Shown one piece after another: positions 15,171 through 25,884 of a stretch of DNA of 64,000 nt. The notes beneath the pieces are model-generated. The model was not told where the DNA came from. It did no database searches and was given only the letters and a program-made list of their open reading frames with translations. How positions within the stretch are numbered: the first letter of the stretch is position 1; each line of letters begins with the position of its first letter. Both the position numbers and the translations under genes were made by a program. This DNA comes from a virus, in IMG/VR virus record IMGVR_UViG_3300042691_050360, positions 102,523-166,522 of that record. One strand, given 5' to 3'.

Positions 15171-18100
15171 ATGGCAGTAGGCACTCAAATTCAAGAATCA
15201 AATTATTCAAATTTTGACTTCTCAGATAGTATTAATCTCAAAAAATCTCAATTGAACATTAAGATTGAGTTAGGTGTGCTGAATATTAAATCAAGATCTG
15301 GATTTCAGCAGTCCTACGCTGAAAATATTTCTGAAAATCAATTTTTTCCCTTAGCAGGTGGCAAACAGGCACAATCTTTTGTTTCCACTCCTACCTTGAA
15401 CCCAAATAAGTCTCAAACGCTGGTCTCCACAGTAAACGGGATTATGAATCAGCATTTTACTGTCACCGGTGCACCATATTGTACGTTTGTCGAGGGTACT
15501 CTTGAGGCTGGTGCCGAACACCCATATTATAATTTAATTAAGGGGCCGCCAACTGCTCCATTTTATGAATCTTCATCCACTCTGTCTTATGCCCCATCTA
15601 ACCCTGCGATATTAACTCAATTTTTTCAACAAAGTTATAATTCAGAGTCCTTGGTTTTTAATAAGGTGGGTAGCCCATTCATTCCTGGCACTACAAAAAC
15701 ATCTAACGCCGTGGACGAGAAAAAAAAAGCTGGGGCGATAAGCACAATAACTAGTTATAACATTTGGGAAGTAGAGAACCTTGGTGGAATAGACCCCAGG
15801 GATCCTAAGCAAAGAGAAAACAAAACTCAATTTTTTAATTTTCAAAGATATCTTGGCTTTCTTCCTAAGCCAGGTGCCACACTAGACAAGATTCAGCCAT
15901 ACGCACAAACGGTTTCCTTTAGTGACACCGCAGAGATACAAGTTTTTGCTTCTAACTCACAGGTTTCTCTTCGCAGATATTATCCCATGTCAAAAGATTA
16001 CGCTCATGAAAGTGGTTGTAAATATTTGATATATGACAGTGCTACTGGTTCCGCCCCTGAGCTAAAAGCTGAACCTCTCAAATTAGACAAGGTTTATTAT
16101 ACCCCAGACCCAAAAAAGCCAAATATAACCAAGAAGGTTCCAGCCGTGGGTTTTGTTTTGAAACTTTCCTCTGTTGTTCTGAATAATATACCGCCAACAG
16201 CAGCTCAGAATAACCCAACGATCCTCGCTGCACCTCAAATACTGGTTTCGTGGGGGAGAATTAATGCAAGTGAAGAAGAGCTTAAACAGGCTACTAAATT
16301 AGGCGAAATTTGCAAATACACGCTGAAGCTTTCTGCAAATGAAACCCCCACAGTGTATTTTAATATCACGGACAGGGAGCTGACTAACGATGTTGTCAGT
16401 GCTAATAATAAGTCTGTTAGCCTAACAGCACTTAAGGGTCTTGCATCTCAAGATGGTAATACCGGGGCGAAATCCCCTAATGATTTACAGATATTCGTTT
16501 ATTACACGGGGCCCTATATGCAAATCGGAAACACGCCAAACCCAGGCGAATGGCAGACTGTTGCCGCACCAGACGAAATTCCGCTCGATAACTATCCTGG
16601 TGAACCAGCTTCTCAACCTACAAAGAAATTGAGACACATGCTAGATGACACATCTGAAATAAGAATTTCAGCCCAATTTGTTAATTTTACGTTCTCTTAT
16701 GGCCCGCCATTATTTTCACCTTATGACCCGAACAATATTAATAAATTTTCAGCCAATCTTGCCAATACTTTGAATTTTATTTCAGGCGATGAGCCAGAAT
16801 CTGCAGAGGAAGCTCAATCTGAGCCGTCCGTTTTTAACGGTTTTTCCGTGTCGGCAACAGCTCGGACATCAATTGCAGAGAACATACTCAATAACTCTAT
16901 TCTAACCTTCGGCTCAGCAGAAGATTTAGATGTTAATGTGAAGCCAGATGACATTAATAATGAAATTACAGAGATAAACTCCGCCGCATTTATTGATGCA
17001 AGGGCTGATATTTCAGCCGCAGATTTTAGCTATGATACCGTGGCGTCAGGAACAAAATTTAAACTCACTTTTCCGAAAAACGCGGGAGGTTTTACCTTTA
17101 ACAATTTTAAGCCCGTTTTCGCCCCTGAGCCTGATATAAAAGAATCATACACCAACTATGAATTTAAGATTAGAAACTCAAAAGATACTATTTCTGAGAT
17201 ATTGTCAAATTCAGTTAAAAGTCTATCTTTAACAAAGAGGCTGGATGAGGACAAAAATGCTAGAATTTCTTCTGAGCTAGATATTCAATTTCTTAATCTT
17301 AACAAATCAGAGAGTGGCTTGAAAATCCTCCAATTTATGAGGCAAAATATCACTACCATTAGAGTTTCGGCTGGCTATGAGACTTTATATCCGTTCTTCG
17401 AGGGAATGGTTGAGGACATTAAAGTCACTGAGGGATTAAGTGAAACCATAGTCAAAGTTCAATCGAAAGATTTATTGCAAAAAATATTTGTTGATGATGA
17501 AACCATAATTGTTTCAACAGTTTACATGAACTTCCAGGGAATGAGATACAATAAGGTCATCAACCAAATGGTTTATTACTCGGAGCTCCACAATCACTTT
17601 AAATATGCTCTTGGTGATCCTACCGCAGCCGGGAAAGATGGACAAACGCTGGGGTATGCCTTCAATTTTAATGAATTTTATAGACTTCCACCTATTGATG
17701 TTTCTAGTTTAAGCCCGAAAGCCGCCTCTCTTAAAATTGTTCCGTATGATGACAAAGTTAATACATATTATAATTTACTCGCATATATAAAGAATCTATC
17801 TATCCAAATAAGTGACGGCAGATCTCAAAACAGTGTGAGGTTTGATGTGCCCATTTATTATTGGTACACTAGCGGTTCCGGTGAAGATAAAGATTTCCAA
17901 GGAACAAAAGAGGTGATCAGAGGAAATGGCATAGTAATGTCGTCCAGAACCATGAGTAAAGATACTGACACATTTTATCTTTCCAAGAAAAATATATCCA
18001 AAGAGATGACTACAGATATTTCTTCACTCCATGGCATGCTTTCTGGGAGCGAAGCTTTTACCTCCACCTCTAAATCTACTAATTTGTTTAGACAAGGGAA

Positions 18101-18638
18101 GTACAGATATATAGACAGCCAGCAAAAAGTCCACACCATTGATGTTTACAATGAAAAAGATATCGCCTTTTATGAAAAACTAATACAAAATCCAGAAGAG
18201 GCTTATATTGATAATATTGAGTCTTACATAGGCTATCAAAAGTTAATTATGTTTGATAACGCACCGCAAGAATTCGGGGAAAGCCAAATCCCCAATACTT
18301 TGATACCATCAAATAAATATGCCAAATCTTGGGTTGAGAGAATTTTTAAATCTGCATACACTGATGTTTATGAAACCATCAGTCTTAAAGCCTTCGTAAC
18401 AAAGCCCCTGAAGGAATGGGGTAGTTTTTATGTTGCTTTTGAAGAAGATGGGAGGCTATTTACTTTTGAGCAGGGCTCCGGGAGAATAATCGAATTACAA
18501 GATGATAAGAAATCCGGAGATGTCAGAATGCCCGATAGATACTTGTATCAATCGGTAACATACAATTTTGACATAGATAAAAATCTGATAACTGCTGAAA
18601 TTCAAGCTTCCAAGAAGGCTATTCAAGCACTTGATTAA
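15171..18638 (+). CDS. Virion protein with baseplate-hub-like region (1155 aa)
   Basis: A ribosome-binding site (AGGAAG) stands just before the ATG. Residues about 660-790 read like a tail hub or gpD-type segment: ISSELDIQFLNLN, then IRVSAGYETLYPFFEGMVE and VKVQSKDLLQKIF. That is the pattern of a rule-breaking beta barrel with 'G-x-x-x-x-F-x-G-x-V' followed by a (T/V)-x-x-x-x-(C/S)-x-D strand. The C-terminus (FEQGSGRIIELQDD ... NFDIDKNLITAEIQASKK) also fits hub-type proteins. I propose a baseplate hub or hub-associated protein with low certainty. Confidence 0.6.
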   Translation: MAVGTQIQESNYSNFDFSDSINLKKSQLNIKIELGVLNIKSRSGFQQSYAENISENQFFPLAGGKQAQSFVSTPTLNPNKSQTLVSTVNGIMNQHFTVTGAPYCTFVEGTLEAGAEHPYYNLIKGPPTAPFYESSSTLSYAPSNPAILTQFFQQSYNSESLVFNKVGSPFIPGTTKTSNAVDEKKKAGAISTITSYNIWEVENLGGIDPRDPKQRENKTQFFNFQRYLGFLPKPGATLDKIQPYAQTVSFSDTAEIQVFASNSQVSLRRYYPMSKDYAHESGCKYLIYDSATGSAPELKAEPLKLDKVYYTPDPKKPNITKKVPAVGFVLKLSSVVLNNIPPTAAQNNPTILAAPQILVSWGRINASEEELKQATKLGEICKYTLKLSANETPTVYFNITDRELTNDVVSANNKSVSLTALKGLASQDGNTGAKSPNDLQIFVYYTGPYMQIGNTPNPGEWQTVAAPDEIPLDNYPGEPASQPTKKLRHMLDDTSEIRISAQFVNFTFSYGPPLFSPYDPNNINKFSANLANTLNFISGDEPESAEEAQSEPSVFNGFSVSATARTSIAENILNNSILTFGSAEDLDVNVKPDDINNEITEINSAAFIDARADISAADFSYDTVASGTKFKLTFPKNAGGFTFNNFKPVFAPEPDIKESYTNYEFKIRNSKDTISEILSNSVKSLSLTKRLDEDKNARISSELDIQFLNLNKSESGLKILQFMRQNITTIRVSAGYETLYPFFEGMVEDIKVTEGLSETIVKVQSKDLLQKIFVDDETIIVSTVYMNFQGMRYNKVINQMVYYSELHNHFKYALGDPTAAGKDGQTLGYAFNFNEFYRLPPIDVSSLSPKAASLKIVPYDDKVNTYYNLLAYIKNLSIQISDGRSQNSVRFDVPIYYWYTSGSGEDKDFQGTKEVIRGNGIVMSSRTMSKDTDTFYLSKKNISKEMTTDISSLHGMLSGSEAFTSTSKSTNLFRQGKYRYIDSQQKVHTIDVYNEKDIAFYEKLIQNPEEAYIDNIESYIGYQKLIMFDNAPQEFGESQIPNTLIPSNKYAKSWVERIFKSAYTDVYETISLKAFVTKPLKEWGSFYVAFEEDGRLFTFEQGSGRIIELQDDKKSGDVRMPDRYLYQSVTYNFDIDKNLITAEIQASKKAIQALD

Positions 18639-18810
18639 TCTAGCTAAGCTACTCAGTATATTCTGTAATTCACCCCGCTCGCACAGGTATTTTGGTAGAA
18701 AAGATTAAATATTAACTTAGGGTGCTTGTGATTAGTCATGGGCTGAAAACTATATGAGATTCACAAGTTTGTCAGAAGCTATTAGATTTTACTCAAGAGA
18801 GGAGAATATT
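18639..18810 (+). promoter_or_regulatory. Intergenic gap with shared CTCAG element
   Basis: This is the largest gap in the structural run. Near its start it carries ACTCAGTATATTCTG (about 18652-18666), similar to ACTCAGAATATTTT before the 4203-aa gene and CTCAGAATTTCTTT before the protease gene. An internal promoter or processing site is possible. No clear hairpin terminator was seen. Confidence 0.3.
18800..18806 (+). promoter_or_regulatory. Ribosome-binding site deciding the 18811 start
   Basis: AGGAGA-type Shine-Dalgarno sequence with an AT-rich spacer to the ATG. It is one of the best in the window and the reason for preferring the shorter ORF. Confidence 0.6.
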
Positions 18811-18966
18811 ATGAATAATTTACCGCCATATTCATCCCTCGCGGCGGAGTTAAAAATAATTCCTCAAAACACTCATTCCGTGCCCCCTCCCCCAAATGTG
18901 CTTACCTACGGTCAATCCATTTGGGGGATTGGAAAGATTATAGAAATTTCTGAGCCTCAAGTATGA
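18811..18966 (+). CDS. Small proline-containing protein (51 aa)
   Basis: I choose the ATG at 18811 because GAGAGGAGA, a strong Shine-Dalgarno sequence, lies 5-6 nt before it. An in-frame ATG at 18754 would add 19 residues but has no ribosome-binding site. The product contains VPPPPNVLTYGQSIWGIG and ends EISEPQV. Its TGA overlaps the ATG of the 1679-aa gene, implying coupled translation. It may be a small accessory or assembly factor for that protein. The family is unknown. Confidence 0.55.
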   Translation: MNNLPPYSSLAAELKIIPQNTHSVPPPPNVLTYGQSIWGIGKIIEISEPQV

Positions 18967-21900
18967 ACGAAACTCCAATTTATCAATTAGGTTATTTTGT
19001 CCCCAATATGACAATGGGTAATAATCTCGATATGGACAAAAATCGCTTCACCACGATTGAAAATCAACTCTACAATGTTTATAATATTTTTGGAAACGGA
19101 ATTCTGTCTGTTTACGATTCTTCCGGTCAGCAAGTTTCATCTTGGGTTTTGTCGTCCGTTCCAAATGAAAGAAGTGTTCAGATTTCTTCAGGCAAGGGAC
19201 ATATAGCCTACAAGTACACTGAAACTACATCTGCTGAGAATATTGACTTAATTCTCCCAGGTGGCACCACTTCGGGAAGTTTTTGGTATTATTTATACGC
19301 CACACCCAATCTGCTCACTCCCACGGAAAAATCTGTAACATTTCTAGCCTCTTTAACGCAGATATCAGATCCTGTGAATTATATTGGCCTTGGAGCCGCG
19401 TTTTTATATATCAACCCATCCGATGGATCTTTCACAGTAACAGTTTACAATACATCAGATTACGGCCGACAGGAAATTTCATTATTTGCCTCCTTAACAA
19501 GTTTGGTTAAAAACCACGTTCATATAGGTGGGCCAAATAATCCATCCCCTATTGACCTTGGCAAACATGTCACTGGATTTCTTTCTTCAGAAAATATAAG
19601 CAACATTGATTTAAATAAGGTTACATCTGGAACATTAGATCCTAACCGACTCCCCTTAATAAATCATAATTCTTTAACGGACATTGGAACTCTTACGCAC
19701 GATCAGATTGATTCGTTGCTCGCGGCTTTGCAATATCCAGGGGCTAATTACAATCTTTCTGATTATGGAATTGTTAATCGCCTTCAAATAATCTTGGCAT
19801 TAAAAAAGCAATCTGGTTTTTTCAACATTGACGGTGAGCAGCTGAATTCTATTTTTTACCTACCATACCCTCAGTTGGAAAATTTTGTAGATAGAGCTAA
19901 TACCACTGCAGTTGTCAATAATGAAATTCACAGAGTTTACGGCGTTACGGGGCTTGCTAGACAATCAAACATTATTAAGATCAACACCACTCAGGATTTC
20001 AATACCGCATTATTTTACGCGGAAGACTCTGTTATAAATCCTCCTGTTTCTAACATCCAAGTTACAGGTGTTACTACCACATCATTGGCGGGGACGATCA
20101 ATATGCCTTACGGCTTAACTGGTTCAGCAAGCACAATTTATGTCTCAAGCTCTCAAGATTCCTATGTTTCCTCTTTCAGCACTTCTGGCACATTTATAAA
20201 CAGGAGAATAGATTTTGATCCCAATTTGAATCTTAACTCACCGCTTGGACTTTGGTACGACAAAGTTTCTGGTTATCTTTATATTGCAGACACATTTAAT
20301 CACCGAATTATCGTCACCGATTCAACCTTAACCAATCTGATAGCGAAGATAGGTGCCAATGACGCTTCTGGCATGCCAGGGCCTGGTTCAGGCAATGGCT
20401 TCAATTTTCCAAAGGGGGTTTATGGAATGGGAAATACTTTTTATGTTTCTGATTCCGGCAATAATCAAATTCAAAAATACATATGGCAATCTGGTAATGC
20501 AAATTGGCAACGAACATATCAATACTCTGATGGTACAATTTTCGGTCTTAACCAATCATTGAGTGATCCTCGTGGATTGTTTGCCACATCTGTGGGAACT
20601 CAGAATTTTCTTTTTGTTGCAGACTATAATAATCACAGAGTTTTATGCGGAATTGAGACTAACAATAGCTATAGCGTTTATCAGGTATTGGGGCAAAATT
20701 CAGCTGGCTTTGGGATCTTCAACACTAACCTCATCACATATGATGAGTCTCTTAATGTTGTTGGAACGGGCGTGGCGTTCACATTTAATAACACCATTGT
20801 TGGAACCATATCTACCATTGGGGTGGCAAATTCGGGCGTTAACTATTCAGATTTTGATACTTTTATTGTTTATTATAACGGAAACAACAATGGACTAATT
20901 AATGTTCTTACTGACGGTGCTGGGCATATCACCACAGCTTTTGTTTCATATGGATTTTCAACAACAAACAATCTTGGCTTTGATCACCCACAGGGTATAG
21001 CTTTCACCCAAATGGGCACAAATCTTAATCTTCTAATCACAGACACTGACAACAATCGAGTGGTTAGCTATAATGCATCTTCTGTGGGCGTAGGCACCAC
21101 TAATAATCAATTTAATTTTGGCTATACGTTCGGCACCGCAGGAAGTTTAAACGACACACCATCTCTTATTTACTTTAACAGACCAACTGGTATATATGCA
21201 CAACAGGGCTTCGGCACGGTTTTTGTTGCTGATAGCTTGAACAACAGGGTTCATGGACTAACTACAACTTTTACTACATTCTCAACATCGTCAATTTCTT
21301 CGCTATCTACATCTATTTTTGGAGTAGGAGATACTTCGCTCACTAGCGGAGGAATAACACTAACTCAACCTATTGGTTATGTTGGCATAGCCACTCCATC
21401 TACTGGCTTTGTTACTCCTCCCAATTGGTTTGTCGGCGAGCAAATATCTCAGGGTACACAGGTTCAGGCTGATATAATCGCCAGATATTCATATGTAACA
21501 TTTAGCACGAAAACATTTGACATCCAAGACACAATCGCTGTGGCAATCGGCACAATAAATGAATCAGCTAACCAGAACTTAGGTCAGATTGGGTGTTATT
21601 TAGTTTTTGATGACAATTTTAGCGATGGAACAAAAATAACATTTTCGCTAACTAATAATTCCGCAAAACCAAGCATCAGAATATCAAGCATATTTACTTT
21701 GCGACAGCAAGGCTTAACAAACAATCAGCTATTTAATTTCGTAGCTCTGTCTAATTTCACAACTCAGCCAAATCCATCCGTGATTGGATTCGGGTTTAAG
21801 TGGAGTACAGAAACTGGATGGGCAAATAGTGACATCCTTCAATTAGGTTGGTATCTGCCGGAATTTGATTCAAATCTTCTTAGGGTATCATATCCCAAAG

Positions 21901-24002
21901 TTCTGAACTACAGACAAAAATATGGATTTAAAAATAGCATCTTTGCATTCAATGCAAATCGTTACTCACCAACTGGAGTATTTGTTTTCAGGTTTGATTC
22001 CGGACTAAGCGGGGGAACTACATTTGATTATGGAAGTTTTATCTTTGCAAATCCTGTTTCCGCTGGTGGTGCATCTTCGATTCAATTTTATTACAGAACC
22101 GCTAATACACTCCAGGAGCTGAACACTTCTGGACAAAAAAATCAGATATTTCCAGTTTCGGGCGGAAGTGCTTCCATAAATGCCTCTGGTAGATTCATAG
22201 ATTTACTCTTCTATTTTAACGCATCTAATATTGATTCATTAGCAGCACCTGTATTGAGTAGCATTTCGCTTTACTATACGGTTTTTGGATCGGCAACAGG
22301 CATTATTTATGACACAAATGTTAACAATGCACCAGCTGGATCTTACCCTAGATTTAAATGGTCTCAGGGATCTCTTTCAAATATAGATATACTTCCCGTT
22401 CCAGGTGGCAATACACAATCTTATCAAATTGAGATATCTAATACTGAAAATCTCAATAAATACACATTCTTGTCTGCAAATAATTTGCAATTTGCTTCAG
22501 GTGATAATTCAAGTGGATTCGTTGATATCAATAATAATTTCTATCTTTCACCATACCAGGCTTTTGCCGGCCTTGAAAGTGGTCTTCTTAGCCCCCAGCA
22601 TTACGTTGCAAACAGCTCCAACGGATATTTCATAGCAGACACGGGCAATGATCGAGTGATAGAGGTGGATTCTGATGGTTCTATAGCAAGGGCGATCCAA
22701 GGCAATATTACTCTTCCAAGATGTGATCGGGCTTTTGCGGTTCTGGGGGCTTTCTATAACCAGAACACCAAGCAGCTCTATGTTCCATTTAGCCAGTACC
22801 TCTTTTTGCCCAATAGCTATCTTCAACAGCTGGCTATTTATATAAACGGCGTATCATATAATCTTTCAAATTCCGCGTTCTTTGTGCAGACTGACACCGG
22901 GCTTTTTGCTATCAATTCGAATAATCAATCTTCTACTTTTTACGCCACAGCAACCACCGCTATGGATGCGATAATCGGTGAGTATCCTGATGATATTAAA
23001 TTCCAGATACAAAATCCCCAACAAAACCCTCCATTCCAGGTTCCAACCACGGGCAGAAGTGATGGAAATGAGCCAGAAAATGAATCAATAATTTATGACA
23101 ACATTACATTCTCTGAGTTTGTTTCAAATAGAAATCAGGGAATTGGAACTGTATTGAATTTTGAAAATAACATTACAGAGGTTGTAATTGATCCAACCAC
23201 ATTTGGCACGGCTGATGCAACAACAACCGTTCTGTGGAGCTACTGGCAGGGTAATAATCAATTCCCTAACTATTCCACATTCTACTCAATTCCTGTAAAT
23301 GTATTCCCAATTTATTTTGACAATATTTTCAAGCCCTTACATCTGGATTACACAGAAAGCGAGACACTTGTCGTCTCAACTGTTGGCAACACTGCAGTCA
23401 GGGCGTATAATAACTTGTTCGAACTTGATTATAAAATTAGCATTGGTAATTTCAATTTTAATGAGAAGCTTGGCGGATCAACTGTTATTCTCGACAGGGG
23501 TGCTTTGGAGCCAGGTAATATTCTTCTAGTTGCAAATCCAGGAATAGGGACTACTACTATTATTGGAAATGTTTTTGTTTACAATAGAAACACCGCGTCT
23601 TTAATAAATAGATATCAGTATGAAAATCTTGATGCAGTTAAGGCCTATCCAAATAATGATAACTACCTTGTTCTATTAAATGACAGAATTGGTAGAATTA
23701 GATCTAAGCTTATAGAAATTAGCCAAGACGGAACAAATACATATTCTCTGTCTAACATTTTCACAAGACCTGTTTCTTTGGATATTCAAGAAAATGGCCT
23801 TTTTTATGTAACTGATATTACTGGGCAATATGGAAATATTTATTTCCGGACGTTTGTCGGTGATGGTTCAGGAAATTCAACAGGTCAATCAGGTGGCCCT
23901 TCTGGCGGTGGATCGGGCGGAAATACGGGTTCGCCTCCTGGAGGCAATGCAGGTGGATCTCTCATCGGTGGTGGTGGCGACGGAAGGGCATTATCGCCTT
24001 AA
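18963..24002 (+). CDS. Giant tail protein with NHL propeller (1679 aa)
   Basis: The N-terminal ~190 residues form a baseplate-attachment-like module (YFVPNMTMGNNLDMDKNRF ... IENQLYNVYNIFGNGI) ending in a KNHVHIGG element. The same module begins the 3066-aa protein. Residues about 376-767 hold at least six NHL-type blades, for example PLGLWYDKVSGYLYIADTFNHRI and PRGLFATSVGTQNFLFVADYNNHRV, with a further one near 1215 (GYFIADTGNDRVIEV). The C-terminus is Gly-rich (GGPSGGGSGGNTGS). NHL propellers bind ligands or partners in known proteins. Here I infer a host-contact fibre or baseplate component. Confidence 0.75.
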   Translation: MNETPIYQLGYFVPNMTMGNNLDMDKNRFTTIENQLYNVYNIFGNGILSVYDSSGQQVSSWVLSSVPNERSVQISSGKGHIAYKYTETTSAENIDLILPGGTTSGSFWYYLYATPNLLTPTEKSVTFLASLTQISDPVNYIGLGAAFLYINPSDGSFTVTVYNTSDYGRQEISLFASLTSLVKNHVHIGGPNNPSPIDLGKHVTGFLSSENISNIDLNKVTSGTLDPNRLPLINHNSLTDIGTLTHDQIDSLLAALQYPGANYNLSDYGIVNRLQIILALKKQSGFFNIDGEQLNSIFYLPYPQLENFVDRANTTAVVNNEIHRVYGVTGLARQSNIIKINTTQDFNTALFYAEDSVINPPVSNIQVTGVTTTSLAGTINMPYGLTGSASTIYVSSSQDSYVSSFSTSGTFINRRIDFDPNLNLNSPLGLWYDKVSGYLYIADTFNHRIIVTDSTLTNLIAKIGANDASGMPGPGSGNGFNFPKGVYGMGNTFYVSDSGNNQIQKYIWQSGNANWQRTYQYSDGTIFGLNQSLSDPRGLFATSVGTQNFLFVADYNNHRVLCGIETNNSYSVYQVLGQNSAGFGIFNTNLITYDESLNVVGTGVAFTFNNTIVGTISTIGVANSGVNYSDFDTFIVYYNGNNNGLINVLTDGAGHITTAFVSYGFSTTNNLGFDHPQGIAFTQMGTNLNLLITDTDNNRVVSYNASSVGVGTTNNQFNFGYTFGTAGSLNDTPSLIYFNRPTGIYAQQGFGTVFVADSLNNRVHGLTTTFTTFSTSSISSLSTSIFGVGDTSLTSGGITLTQPIGYVGIATPSTGFVTPPNWFVGEQISQGTQVQADIIARYSYVTFSTKTFDIQDTIAVAIGTINESANQNLGQIGCYLVFDDNFSDGTKITFSLTNNSAKPSIRISSIFTLRQQGLTNNQLFNFVALSNFTTQPNPSVIGFGFKWSTETGWANSDILQLGWYLPEFDSNLLRVSYPKVLNYRQKYGFKNSIFAFNANRYSPTGVFVFRFDSGLSGGTTFDYGSFIFANPVSAGGASSIQFYYRTANTLQELNTSGQKNQIFPVSGGSASINASGRFIDLLFYFNASNIDSLAAPVLSSISLYYTVFGSATGIIYDTNVNNAPAGSYPRFKWSQGSLSNIDILPVPGGNTQSYQIEISNTENLNKYTFLSANNLQFASGDNSSGFVDINNNFYLSPYQAFAGLESGLLSPQHYVANSSNGYFIADTGNDRVIEVDSDGSIARAIQGNITLPRCDRAFAVLGAFYNQNTKQLYVPFSQYLFLPNSYLQQLAIYINGVSYNLSNSAFFVQTDTGLFAINSNNQSSTFYATATTAMDAIIGEYPDDIKFQIQNPQQNPPFQVPTTGRSDGNEPENESIIYDNITFSEFVSNRNQGIGTVLNFENNITEVVIDPTTFGTADATTTVLWSYWQGNNQFPNYSTFYSIPVNVFPIYFDNIFKPLHLDYTESETLVVSTVGNTAVRAYNNLFELDYKISIGNFNFNEKLGGSTVILDRGALEPGNILLVANPGIGTTTIIGNVFVYNRNTASLINRYQYENLDAVKAYPNNDNYLVLLNDRIGRIRSKLIEISQDGTNTYSLSNIFTRPVSLDIQENGLFYVTDITGQYGNIYFRTFVGDGSGNSTGQSGGPSGGGSGGNTGSPPGGNAGGSLIGGGGDGRALSP

Positions 24003-24008
24003 GGAGAG
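24001..24008 (+). promoter_or_regulatory. Strong ribosome-binding site for a TTG start
   Basis: AAGGAGAG, beginning inside the stop codon of the 1679-aa gene, lies 4 nt before a TTG at 24013. It is the evidence for starting the next protein there. Confidence 0.7.
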
Positions 24009-24012
24009 TAAA

Positions 24013-25884
24013 TTGGCAGTTAACTTCAAATATGCTAAAAACGCTTTTCAAGCTTACAGTTTTACACCCAGTGAACAATCTGTTTTTAATGAATTCCCTC
24101 GTTATTCAATAACTTTCTACGACGATCAGGATTTTAAGTTTAAGAGACAATCTGTAAATGGTAAATCAGTTTTATCAAAAATCATCTCAGATGATTTTTA
24201 TCCTTTCAATCTATCTTATGAAGATAGAACAAATTACATATCTGGAAAAAGTAATGTATTAAAAGTATTTTTTGCTAAGATACTTGTTTACAAAACAATT
24301 ACACAAGATACTGTTGGCCAAACATCTAATGTTTTTTACCTGACTAGAACACAAACACTAGGCAACTCGACAACCCTGTATTATTCCGTGAGATGCATTG
24401 AGAAAAATTCTCAGTACACCGTGTATTCTTCTCGGATTTCTTTAAATAATTCAGATTTTGTGAATCAGTTTGACGGAGAAGCCTTTTTCACACTCGTTGG
24501 TGACTTTTCGGTAAACCTTGAGTATCCAATTAGTTTAACCTTACTGGACGCATCCACAACAAGCATTTTCATGACAACTACAACGCCCATCCTTAACACA
24601 ATAGATGCTAGTGTTAATAGTTTGAATTTTTACGAGAATGTCGTGGTGAATTTTGATTATTATCAATATTCAGATTCTTTTGATTATAATTTTGAGCCCC
24701 TTAACCTTACCCTAACTACTGAAGTTTTTTCGTCCAGCCCAAACTTGTACACCACTAACACAAGCGGAGGCACATCTATTAGATTTAACTTCTTTGAAGG
24801 ATATCCTGTATCTAACTTAACAAACTTTGCCCTTACCTTGACAAATGCTTCTGTGGGATATAATCCAAATACCGACACACTATTTACATTAACTTTTAAA
24901 TTCAGCAATGGAGATTTTATTTCAGTAAACGCATGCGAAATATTTAATAACTTCCAGAATAATTATTACAATATAGTTTTTAACTTCAGTGATGTTATTT
25001 GGCCCGATAATTTTATAAATTACTTTATACTTGAGATTAAGACGCTCGCTATATCTGTAACCGAGCCATACACGATTACTTATTTGAATTTTGTAAAAGA
25101 ACAGAGCAGTGTTAGTAGCTTTTCTTTTAAAAGCTTCTCAACACAATCTGAAGCTTCAATATACACATACAGCCCTGTAAAAACAAAAATAGATATAGAC
25201 AGCCTTGAGAATCAATCTTTAGTCCTTGGTAGTGATATTTTTTCTATAGTGGACACAGTATTTAAGATTAAAGATGATTCGAATTTTCAAATAACCACCC
25301 AATCTGGATCTGTTATTCTTCCAGAGTCTGCGTTGCTGAAGTCAGAGAATATATATATTCCTGTATTCAATCTGCAAAAGGGCACTAAAATAAGAACATT
25401 AGATTCTTTTGAGAGCATTACATCCATTAAAGTTCTTTCACCAAGCTTCATTGAAATGATAGACACTTATGCAGAAGAGGATTATTTCATTAATGGTTTT
25501 TTGGTTAAAAACCCATTCTTCACAAAGTCTGTAGAAAGAAGAATTTTGACTAAAAAGCAATATAATACAAATCTTGATAAGATTGAGATTGATCAGAATC
25601 TCATCCCGATGCATAGCGATGGTCTTTTTAGTTTCTTGAATAAAGAGCTTTTTTTCAAAGAAAATTTATCTAGCGAAATTATTGTTCATAGCCAATCCGC
25701 TTCCACCTTCAAGGCACTGATCGCATCTTCAGCTCCAGTCATAATGGAATACGATAAAAATGTAAAATTATTTAATAACAAAGAGATTATAGAAATAAAA
25801 TTAAAAAATGATTTAACCCCGATAATCTTGAAATCTACAAAGAGTTTCTCAATTAAAAAACTTTTAATAACCAATGAATTTTAA
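24013..25884 (+). CDS. Virion protein with partial Hint-like segment (623 aa)
   Basis: The TTG start at 24013 is set by the AAGGAGAG before it; an ATG at 23830 would overlap the upstream gene by over 170 nt. Residues about 17-180 and 235-370 align in motif order with the start of the next protein ([12 protein letters not shown] versus [27 protein letters not shown] versus [15 protein letters not shown]), so the two genes look like tandem paralogues. Residues about 440-500 (LPESALL ... [12 protein letters not shown] ... [13 protein letters not shown]) resemble the second half of a Hint domain, without the N-terminal Cys block. It overlaps the next gene by 11 nt. Confidence 0.65.
   Translation: MAVNFKYAKNAFQAYSFTPSEQSVFNEFPRYSITFYDDQDFKFKRQSVNGKSVLSKIISDDFYPFNLSYEDRTNYISGKSNVLKVFFAKILVYKTITQDTVGQTSNVFYLTRTQTLGNSTTLYYSVRCIEKNSQYTVYSSRISLNNSDFVNQFDGEAFFTLVGDFSVNLEYPISLTLLDASTTSIFMTTTTPILNTIDASVNSLNFYENVVVNFDYYQYSDSFDYNFEPLNLTLTTEVFSSSPNLYTTNTSGGTSIRFNFFEGYPVSNLTNFALTLTNASVGYNPNTDTLFTLTFKFSNGDFISVNACEIFNNFQNNYYNIVFNFSDVIWPDNFINYFILEIKTLAISVTEPYTITYLNFVKEQSSVSSFSFKSFSTQSEASIYTYSPVKTKIDIDSLENQSLVLGSDIFSIVDTVFKIKDDSNFQITTQSGSVILPESALLKSENIYIPVFNLQKGTKIRTLDSFESITSIKVLSPSFIEMIDTYAEEDYFINGFLVKNPFFTKSVERRILTKKQYNTNLDKIEIDQNLIPMHSDGLFSFLNKELFFKENLSSEIIVHSQSASTFKALIASSAPVIMEYDKNVKLFNNKEIIEIKLKNDLTPIILKSTKSFSIKKLLITNEF

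Noticed and set aside
23830-24012. ATG start 61 codons upstream of the 623-aa protein
   Set aside because: It overlaps the Gly-rich end of the 1679-aa gene, and a TTG with AAGGAGAG just after that stop is the better start.
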